Below, in pieces: positions 56,501 to 64,000 of a stretch of 64,000 nucleotides of DNA. Source of the stretch: Calamus simplicifolius. Its lineage: Eukaryota > Streptophyta > Magnoliopsida > Arecales > Arecaceae. The stretch is taken from assembly GCA_900491605.1 (NCBI GenBank), contig UESW01001871.1, positions 133,205 through 197,204 of the forward strand. The letters run 5' to 3'. How positions within the stretch are numbered: position 1 is the stretch's first letter; each line of letters opens with the position of its first letter. The notes beneath the pieces are model-generated. The model saw nothing but the letters and a program-made list of their open reading frames with translations. It was not told where the DNA came from and did no database searches. The position numbers and the translations under genes are program-made.

Positions 56501-58582
56501 GAATATATAATGCTTACTGATGAAGGTGAAGCAAAATGTTACCAGGAGGTAGTTGAAAGTGAGCAGAAAAAGGAGTGGTTAGTAGCGATGCAGAAAGAAA
56601 TGGATGCCTTACAAAAGAACCACATATATGACTTAGTGGAACTACCAAAAAGAAGAAAGGCTTTAAAGAACAAGTGGGTTTTTAAGTTAAAGACTCAACA
56701 GCAGTGTTCTCAACCAAAGTACAAGGCCAGATTGGTTATGAAAGGCTTTGATCAAAAGAAATGTATTGACTTTGAAGAGATTTTTTCTTCTGTTGTTAAA
56801 ATGTCTTCAATTCGTATTGCTCTAGGTATTGCTGCTAGTCTAGACTTGGAAGTTGAGAAGTTAGTGTGAAGACAACTTTTCTTCATGGTGATTTGGAGGA
56901 GGAAATCTATATGGAGCAACGAGAAAGCTTCAAAGTCAAAGGTAAAGAAAATCTTATCTGTGGATTGAAAAAAAAGCTTGTATGGGCTGAAGCAAGCTCC
57001 AAGGCAGTGGTACAAAACATTCGATTCATTTATGGCTGAAAATGGATACAAAAGAATGGCTTCAGATCATTGTGTGTATATCAAATCGTTTGGTGAGAAT
57101 TTTGTTATACTCCTACTTTATGTTGATGACATGCTTATCCTGGAAAAGATATGTCTATGATTGATAGGTTGAAGAAGGAGCTAAGCAAGTTATTTGCAAT
57201 GAAGGATATGGGACTAGCAAAGCAAATACTGGGCATGCAGATTTTTCGTAATAGAAGAACCAAGAAAATATGGTTGTCACAGGATAAGTATATTGAGAAG
57301 TTATTGGATAGGTTCAGTATGAACAATGCAAAGCCAGTTGGTTATCCTCTTGCAGGTCACTTCAGGTTGTGCTCAGAGCAGTCCTTCAAGTGATGAAAAG
57401 AAGAAGAAAATGAAGAAGGTTCCTTATGCTTCAGCAGTCAGAAGTTTGATGTATGCGATGGTATGTACGAGGCCAGACATCGCATATGCAGTGAGTGTTG
57501 CTAGCAGATTTCTTGCAAATCCAGGGAAAGAGCATTGGGTAGCAATGAAGTGGATCTTTAGATATCTCAGAGGAAGCTTCAAAGTTTGTTTAAGCTTTGG
57601 GGATGGTCCACCTGTGCTAATTGGCTACACAGATGCAGATATGGCGAGAGATATTGATACAAGAAAGTCCACATCAGGTTTCATACTTACTTTTGTAGGG
57701 GAAGCTATGTCATGGCAATTCAGATTGCAAAAGTATGTAGCTCTCTCCACCACAAAGATAGAATATATTACTGCTATCGAGGTCTATAAGGAGATGCTGT
57801 GGATGAAAGAATTCTTACATGAATTAGGATTGAAACAAAAAAATTATGTGGTACATTATGACAGCCAGAGCGCCATTTACTTGTGCAAGAACCCAACTTT
57901 TCATTTCAAGTCAAAGCATATAGATGTCAGATACCACTGGATTCGAAATGTGTTTGAAGAGAAGCAGTTGCAGCTTCAAAAAATTTACACAGATAAAAAT
58001 GGGACAGACATGTTGATAAAGACCTTGTCAAAAGAAAGGCAAGAGATGTGCCGATAGTTGATCGACATGATTTCACACTAAGGAAGCATGAGACAGCCTC
58101 CCTCATGGGCTAAAGGGGGAGGTTGTTGGGCCCATGGCCTATTTATTCAGTCCTTTAGGGCTGAAAGGGAGCACGCATTATTTTTCCTGGTTCTTTTTGT
58201 TTTTTTTAGAGTAGCTGCCGCTAAGTGCCGTGGGAGCATAGAAAAACATGAGAAGAGAAGAACAAGAGAAGGAAAGAAAATAAGGAGGTAACGTAGGAGA
58301 CCATATTTTTTAGTGACGTAATCCTTATATCCCTATTATTTTCTTGTGATTGTTTCTTAGGTCTAGATAAGGGACTTTAAGATTTGGATATTTATTATTT
58401 TATAGTGGATCTTCTTCTCTAGCTTGCTCGTGATTTTTTTTTTCCTTTATTTTGAAGGGATTTTTCACGTAAATTTTGATGTTTTTGTGTGATTGTGTGG
58501 TTTGTGTATTTTATTTATTATTTTATTATTTATTATAGCCTACTAGTATTTGTTCATATACAAATTTTTTTCCATCAAGCTC
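53560..58582 (+). mobile_element. Ty1/copia retrotransposon (53565-58577), about 5.0 kb
   Basis: The left LTR is 53565-54009 and the right LTR 58124-58577; they share TTGGGC-CATGGC-TATTTA at the start and TTCC-ATCA at the end. The target duplication is AGCCC (53560-53564) / AGCTC (58578-58582), and the target sequence AGCTC is intact at 33090. The primer-binding site TGGTATCAGAGC (54012-54023) matches initiator tRNA-Met. The polypurine tract is AAAGGGGGAGG (58112-58122). Point differences between the two LTRs show it is not a very recent insertion. Confidence 0.95.
54080..58057 (+). pseudogene. Copia gag-pol (Tork-like), multiply broken
   Basis: Gag begins near 54098 (EASNISRMISLNQNNWMI) and contains the zinc knuckle CCNYGEKWHYKNHCKK (about 54792). 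Protease WVIDTGASYYATPRREF lies at about 54979. GAG-pre-integrase LWHKRLGHISEKGCK follows at 55372. Integrase pieces run to 56100 (STSQHNAIAERMNHTIMEKI). Reverse transcriptase (56510-57160) has KNKWVFKLK and YVDDMLIL, and RNase H (57420-58050) has MSWQFRLQKYVALSTTKIEY. Stops or shifts occur in nearly every domain (for example 54151, 55243, 56041, 56866). The RNase H and knuckle spacing resemble the Tork lineage; that assignment is tentative. Confidence 0.88.
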
Positions 58583-58795
58583 TCCCGCAGTTCCATTAGA
58601 AACAGAGAGCATATGAAATAACCCCTCATATCATATACAAATTCTTTTCCATCAAGCTCTCCTGCAGTTCCATTAGAAGCAGAGAGCATATGAAATAATC
58701 CCTCATAAAGGGGGACCACAAAAGTAAAGGGACAATGAACAATGAACTGACTCCATGGCATTACTTACGAGAACCCGTCTACGAGTAAGAGTAGC
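58578..58795 (+). repeat. Direct duplication at the copia right edge within the UGT unit
   Basis: The phrase CATCAAGCTCTCC(C/T)GCAGTTCC through GAGAGCATATGAAATAA-CCCTCATA occurs twice (58574-58630 and 58651-58706). The second copy also repeats the last bases of the LTR (TATACAAATTCTTTTCCATCA). A short tandem duplication therefore happened after the copia insertion and included its edge. Confidence 0.8.
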
Positions 58796-59143
58796 GTCCA
58801 GGACAGATCATTTTGTATACACTCAGCCGTTAGATAAAATTTAAGACAGCTAGACAAAATTTAAGCAGTTTTTTATATACATGATGTAAAGGTGTTCATA
58901 TCAAAAGCTATTTTCCTCACTGATTTGCTAGACAATTTGACCTCGGTGAAGAGGTCGATGATTAATGATGATGGAAAATGCTCACTTAATGAGCATCCTC
59001 AAGTCTCTCGCTGATTGTCTTTTATTTCTCTAGGGCATTGACCAAGAAGCATAGAGATGATTGGGCCTGCAAGAATAGGAGCTAAGCTAGGCTCGCTTAC
59101 TCTTCGATCGGTTGGCCGTTGAACCGTTCGATTGCCAAACAAT

Positions 59144-59187
<44 letters not shown>

Positions 59188-59718
59188 AAGACATCGCTCT
59201 GCTTCTACGTATCACTTTGGAATACCAGCGTACCCCACTGTTTACTTCTGAATCTAGATTCAGATGGTCTTCTGTTGCAGACAAAACAGGGGACAGCTAG
59301 ATCAAGCGTCTAAAGTTCACGGAACTTTTCGCAAGAAAACGCTTCCTTGCTTCTAGAGACTAGAACCCAAAGAGTAACGCATGGCCACACGGGTCATGGT
59401 CTTCGGCGCAATAATATATATATGCGCAGGTCAAGGTCTTCGATGCAAAGATAAAACAACAATATATACGCCACCTTTAGATGGAGGCAAATACATTCCG
59501 GAAGGTCCGAGCTAGCGGACGTCATTGCTGACAAGAGAGAAGCAAGTGCGCGCCAAGCCGAACGAATGGTGGCTAAAGCACCATCGCAGTTTTTCCACGC
59601 CAACCTGCTGTTTGTTTAACATGTAGTCCAAGCTCCGATGAAAACAAGACTGCCTCATCCCCCGTCTCGCCTGGGAGGGACTCCTTATGCCAGCCCACAG
59701 TTTCTGAGCTTTGAATGA
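58796..59718 (+). promoter_or_regulatory. Upstream region of the intact UGT gene
   Basis: Non-coding sequence present also at 39757-40642 and in part at 10264-10456. It contains a GA microsatellite (59147-59183), which corresponds to the unsequenced gap in the other copy, and the conserved blocks ACGCCACCTTTAGATGGAG and AGTGCGCGCCAAGCC. Compared with 40379-40405, this copy has an additional GTCTTCG...GCAATAATATATATATGCGCAGG segment near 59400-59450. Confidence 0.75.
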
Positions 59719-59727
59719 TATAATAAA
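59719..59727 (+). promoter_or_regulatory. TATA box of the UGT gene
   Basis: TATAATAAA, about 175 bp upstream of the ATG at 59896; the corresponding box in the pseudogene copy (TATAAAATA, 52061) is equally placed. A CT-rich leader (CATTCCATCCCCTTCATCC) follows. Confidence 0.6.
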
Positions 59728-59895
59728 GAGCAGAAGTCTAAGCTTGTCCTATGAGTATTTAGTTGGCTCCCATTCCATCCCCTTCATCCACCTTACCTCT
59801 TGCTACCTTATCCAACTTCCCTCCTTGCCCCTTGTATCTTCATCAAAATCTTGTGAAGAAAAAGACGCTACTCTCTAATATCTGGATTGATTTCT

Positions 59896-61347
59896 ATGGA
59901 TCTCCACATTTTCTTCTTGCCATTCCTCGCCCCAGGCCACATGATTCCCATGATCGACCTTGCCAGGCTCTTAGCTGACCGTGGCGCCAAAGCCACCATC
60001 ATCACCACCACTGATAACGTCCGCCTAATCCGACCCACAATAGACCACGCCAATAACTCTCGCCGCCATCAAATCCAACTCCTGTCCATTCCCTTCCCGT
60101 ATTCCGAATCCGGCGTCGCTGAAGACCATGAGAACTTAACCACTTTCTCCAACCCTGACATCACCCCTGAATTCTTTGCGGCCGTCGGCATGCTTGAGGC
60201 TCCCTTCACGCAGCTAGCCAAAGACCACCGCCCCGACTGCATCGTATCTGACGTCTTCTACTCCTGGTCGGCCAAACTCGCCCTTGAACTCGGCATACCA
60301 AGGCTCGTCTTCCACGGCACAAGTTTCTTCTCCAGTGTACTCCTTGGTGCCCTCGGCCGTCTCAAGCCCCATGAGAACGTCAGCAACGACGAGCAATCCT
60401 TTGTTGTGCCGGAGATTCCCCATCGAATTGAGATGACACGGTCGCAGCTCCCGAACTTCATCAAACGAACCGGAAACTTCCATCAACAAATGGGTGATTC
60501 CCATCGCTTGAGCTACGGCATGGTAATGAATAGCTTCTACGAGATGGAGCACGATTATATTGATCGACTTAAAGAGAGAGCCGAGATGAAAGTGTGGCAC
60601 GTTGGCCCAGTGTCCCTGTCGAATCAAGATCTGCATGCTAGAGTAGTGAGAGGAGACAAGGCTTCTGTGGATTGGGAACGTTGCTTGAGTTGGTTGGATA
60701 CGAAGAAGCCAAGCTCGGTTCTTTACCTGTGTTTTGGGAGCCTAGCTCGATTCACCGACACTCAGCTTTCCGAGATTGCTTCGGGCCTCGAGGCTTCAGA
60801 GCACTCCTTCATTTGGGTGGTGAGGTATGGCGGTGAAATTTTCGAATGGCTGCCAGAGGGGTTTGAGCAGAGGGTGACCAAAAATGGCAGAGGATTTGTT
60901 GTCAGTGGATGGGCACCTCAACTGGCTATATTGAACCATAAAGCGGTCGGGGGATTTGTGACGCATTGTGGCTGGAACTCGTGCATTGAAGGTGCAAGCG
61001 CCGGCGTGCCGATGATCACTTGGCCGCTCTTTGCTGAGCAGTTCTCAAATGAGAAGCTGATTGTGGATGTTCTCAAGATTGGGATTGCAATTGGAGCGAA
61101 GATATGCCATGATATGGAGGGGGAGAGGACGATGGTAAGCAAAGAGGAGATAAGGAGAACGGTGAATGAGTTGATGGGAAGGGGAGAGGAAGCAGATGGG
61201 AGAAGACAGAGGGCATGGGAGCTTGGGAAGTTGGCAAGGAGGGCTGTGGAAGAGGGGGGCTCCTCTTATAATGATATCAGCCGCTTGATGGAAGATTTAC
61301 TTTGTCTTAAAGCTAGAAAAATCGTCTCAGAGAAGCCTGAAAAATGA
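59896..61347 (+). CDS. UDP-glycosyltransferase, UGT73-like (family 1 GT)
   Basis: Intact single-exon gene of 483 codons, the usual length of plant family 1 glycosyltransferases, which move a sugar from UDP-sugar to small molecules in the cytosol. The start is the ATG at 59896 (MDLHIFFLPFLAPGHMIPMI), matching other UGT73 N termini. Catalytic His15 (APGH) and partner Asp119 (CIVSD) are present. The 44-residue PSPG sugar-donor box runs from Trp339 to Gln382 (WAPQLAILNH, THCGWNS, WPLFAEQ). The Gln at its last position and Trp at position 22 favour UDP-glucose. The acceptor cannot be told from sequence; UGT73 enzymes act on flavonoids, terpenoids, hormones and other phenolics. A truncated paralogue lies at 52236-53507. 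Possible poly(A) signals (AATAAA) are at about 61438-61446. Confidence 0.93.
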   Translation: MDLHIFFLPFLAPGHMIPMIDLARLLADRGAKATIITTTDNVRLIRPTIDHANNSRRHQIQLLSIPFPYSESGVAEDHENLTTFSNPDITPEFFAAVGMLEAPFTQLAKDHRPDCIVSDVFYSWSAKLALELGIPRLVFHGTSFFSSVLLGALGRLKPHENVSNDEQSFVVPEIPHRIEMTRSQLPNFIKRTGNFHQQMGDSHRLSYGMVMNSFYEMEHDYIDRLKERAEMKVWHVGPVSLSNQDLHARVVRGDKASVDWERCLSWLDTKKPSSVLYLCFGSLARFTDTQLSEIASGLEASEHSFIWVVRYGGEIFEWLPEGFEQRVTKNGRGFVVSGWAPQLAILNHKAVGGFVTHCGWNSCIEGASAGVPMITWPLFAEQFSNEKLIVDVLKIGIAIGAKICHDMEGERTMVSKEEIRRTVNELMGRGEEADGRRQRAWELGKLARRAVEEGGSSYNDISRLMEDLLCLKARKIVSEKPEK

Positions 61348-62237
61348 TTCGACTTCAATGTTTACTTGCATACGACCTATGTGATGTGATTTTTTTTCAG
61401 TTATTTTCAAAATTCATTGCAGCAATGCAAATAATTAAAATAAATAAAAGACTTCAGTATAAATAATAAGGGTTTGATTATGATATTTTTTAATTTTTTT
61501 AAAAGAAAGAGTTGAATCAAAGCCATGAAACGTGGAAAGATCCTATCAGCAATAGCATAACCGACTAAACGGATCTCCCATCACCGCATATTACAGGGAA
61601 AGAAATCTAGATCCTTTTTTTTTCGTTCAAAAATCTCTCAAATTTTTTTCTTTTTTAAGGAACCTACCGAGAGGAAACCAAAGCAACGAAGAAAAAATTT
61701 AAACCAAGTTTGATTCTTTATATCTTGAAAAACCAGTAAAGCTAAAAGTCCATAAGTAAAATAGTCTAAATCAGCTCTTTCTTAAGGAGTCTCCCAATTT
61801 CACCATCAAAATCATTAAAAAAATATAGAAGAAAGAACCTATGCCCAATCAAATCTAAAATAATTCACAAACAAACTACAGAAACATACACAAAAAGACC
61901 AGTGAACTATATTATAAATATATTGTACAAGAAAATTATCAATTAATTAATCTGTAAACACTATAGCAGCCCATTTCATATAACATTTGACTGACCTTTA
62001 CATAAAATTTTTAATCGACAACATAAATAAGCTACATAGATTATTTAAAAAATAGTTAGATTACTAGATTCAAAAGGTTAAACATCATAAATAATGCATC
62101 TCACGTGAAATTTGATCGACAAGCATGCATTTTTTAATTGAAAACAGATGAACATAATTCATTTGTCGTCCTACTTCATGTCACCATAACCTGGCACAAG
62201 ATTGTGATCCCTTTATCCATTGATTAAAGACATTGGG
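61348..62237. other. 3' flank of the UGT gene, AT-rich, no gene seen
   Basis: Contains candidate poly(A) signals close to the UGT stop (61437-61447), poly-T runs (61616-61623) and no frame with recognisable features. The chromovirus LTR starts at 62238. Confidence 0.6.
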
Positions 62238-63398
62238 TGTCACACCCTTAGAATCACACAGCAGGAAATGGCCTTCTTTTTGCTTTAGAGGTCTTCTTCG
62301 AAGGGAGCGCGATGCCAAGGCTGCGCACACCTTGGCCAACCTTCTTCTCAGCAAAACCTAAACATCAATCAGGCTGTGCACCAGGAATCAATATTCCCAG
62401 CTCAAGATGTCGTCCAACTAAGACTTTGCCTCGCTTCCCAGCTAGGTTGCACCACCCAGCAACCTTCCTCAAGGTTCAGCCCACCATTTGCAACACAAAG
62501 CATAGTTGAAAAGAGGAATGGCAAGCATTCCCAACATCATCATGGATTGCAGCTCGGTCTTCTACAAGAATCCCATCAGCCTTCTCAAGAACCTCTCCAA
62601 GATCCTCCATACAAGAGCTCTCCCTTTCTCCTTGGCTGAAGACAACAGCAAGCACTCTTATACCTCAAAGTACCCTCCCATACAATGGATCCCAGGACTT
62701 TCTTCGGACTGCACACAAGGCACATAGCCCAGCTCCACATCCACTCAACTCACACGCCTAGGACTCCCAATCTGGACTCCGCCTTCTCTCTCTCGTGTGC
62801 GCCCCATCCAGCTAAGGCTATTTAAATCCTTATCCTAACCACCTTGGCTGTTTCCAACCAGCCAACCAGCTAGGCCACATGTGCTTGCCAACTAATCCAG
62901 CCATGCGCGCCATCTTACGCGCGCCCAGCCTGCGTGTTGCTCTAGCGCAAGCCGGCGTCCGCCTGATCATGCACCTCCATCTTGGTCTGCCTCGCTGCGC
63001 ACAACTTGCTCACCAACAAGCCCGCATGCACCGTGCAGTGTCTCAGACACCGCATCACTTCTGCACTCGTGTTCAGCACATGTCACATCCAGTCTCGTGC
63101 ACACTTGTGCCTACTGCATCCGACCTGTATGCTCGCTCTCCTGGCTCGCTTGCCTATGCCACGCCCTGCCTTGGTCATGAAACTCGACTCAATTGTGCGT
63201 GCTCGTTGCCAACGCGCTGCCCAGTCCTGCTCATGCCTTGCCGACCCTCGACACTCACCCAATTTGGTGCCCAACCTTGCGCTTGTCTCGGCCGACGCTG
63301 TGCCCAACCTCACCTGCACTTGGCCATGCGGATGCGCGCCCATGCGCGAAGTCAGGATGGTGACATTTCTTCTCGGACGGAGGAGGCCGATGTGCTCA
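62238..63398 (-). repeat. 3' LTR of a chromovirus gypsy element
   Basis: On the minus strand the LTR should start near TGAGCACATCGGCC (63398), just after a purine-rich GAAAGGGAAATC, and end in GATTCTAAGGGTGTGACA (62238). A TATA-like ATTTAAATAG sits at about 62820. The frames in this region (to 179 codons) are GC-rich by-products without domains. The start of the LTR slightly overlaps the end of the pol frame, so the border is approximate. Confidence 0.6.
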
Positions 63399-64000
63399 TC
63401 GATTTCCCTTTCAGATAGGAGAGAACTTCATCTTTAAACTACCACAGATTAGCTGTATGCTCCCATATAGCCTCTGCAACACTTTCACAATTCCACTAAA
63501 CCAAAAATTCCATGTAAGTACCAATCTTCTTGTGCTCCAATATCCGATGTACCCTTCTCGAATATTCCTTGTTAACTGCAGGTGGAGCTCTCCTCTGAAC
63601 AACCCTTCTATCATCTCCATGATACTATTTTAGAAAACTAACATAAAAAACTGGATAAATCTTCAATCTCTCTGGCAAAGCAAGCCTGTATGCCACAGCT
63701 CCAACTGCTCCAACATTGTAAATGGTCCATCATACCATGGCATGAGTCCCCAATGGAGCTTCATCTTCCCCATCTTCTTCCATACATGTAGAGTAATTTT
63801 CAGCAGTACTCTATCTCCAACATGAAACTCTAAAGGTTTTCGCTTTCTATCTACATACTTCTTTATTCTGCGAACAACCTTTTGTTATACTCTCCTTTGC
63901 AGTCTTAATCAATTTATCCTTATCCTTAGCCATCCTATATGCTACTGGACATGTACCTGTCTCCTGCTGAACTGTCACCTCTAATGGTGATAATGGCTGA
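63355..64000 (-). pseudogene. Chromovirus gypsy pol C-terminus with chromodomain (partial, off right edge)
   Basis: The minus strand carries RKRKPLEFHVGDRVLLKITL and GLMPWYDGPF, then (after stops and a frame change near 63660) YHGDDRRVVQRRAPPAV and a chromodomain: RILEHKKIGTYMEFLV-stop-W, ESVAEAIWEHTANLW-stop-F and KDEVLSYLKGKS. Stops replace Gln or Trp codons inside the chromodomain. In chromoviruses this domain, at the integrase C-terminus, guides insertion to chromatin. The rest of the element lies beyond the window. Confidence 0.82.

Noticed and set aside
59887..59895. Upstream TTG as the UGT start
   Set aside because: It is not an ATG; the ATG at 59896 gives the standard UGT73 N terminus and is conserved in the pseudogene at 52236.
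62312..63437. GC-rich frames of 151 and 179 codons
   Set aside because: They overlap on one strand in two frames, lack domains, and lie in the chromovirus LTR.

Overview
The window reads as nuclear DNA of a flowering plant, almost certainly a monocot. A palm is my best guess, but that rests on overall similarity and is inference. There are no operons or bacterial signals. Genes have GT-AG introns, and most of the sequence is nested transposable elements, many bounded by target-site duplications (TSDs) that can be read directly.

Only one ordinary host gene looks intact: a single-exon UDP-glycosyltransferase (UGT73-like, 59896-61347, + strand) near the right end. Its upstream region exists in further copies at 10264-10456, 33050-33227 + 39757-40642 + 52062-52288, and 58578-59895. 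The window is therefore a small tandem array of UGT units blown apart by insertions. The second copy holds a truncated UGT pseudogene (52236-52288 + 53146-53507).

Layout. 1-2363: long LTR (- strand) inserted in a Tat-type gypsy element. 2364-10258: Tat gypsy (- strand) with its own 5' LTR (9014-10258), interrupted by a non-autonomous hAT element (4649-7289) filled with an 83-bp satellite. 10457-14100: CACTA-like terminus followed by host gene fragments, including a piece of COP9 signalosome subunit 2. 14110-17060: decayed CACTA element (- strand) carrying a piece of organellar group II intron. 17349-17730: 18S rRNA relic. 18473-28571: complete 10.1-kb CACTA element with two genes. 28575-32664: LTR remnants and AT-rich DNA. 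33236-39748: hAT element that itself received a second hAT element (35853-39020). 40652-52052: an 11.4-kb Mutator-like element (MULE) with long terminal inverted repeats, a FAR1-type transposase gene, an opposite-strand Ulp1-type protease gene, and hundreds of bases of GTGTCGTA/TACGACAC-motif arrays that change orientation block by block. 52289-53140: solo LTR of the Tat family. 53565-58577: Ty1/copia element. 58578-61347: intact UGT unit. 62238-64000: 3' LTR and chromodomain end of a chromovirus gypsy element running off the right edge.

Most transposon genes here carry frameshifts or nonsense codons. The MULE is the most unusual object: its gene content, motif arrays and an extra TATA-led small ORF are worth following up. 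One 159-base assembly gap (40034-40192) coincides with a GA microsatellite in the duplicate copy.
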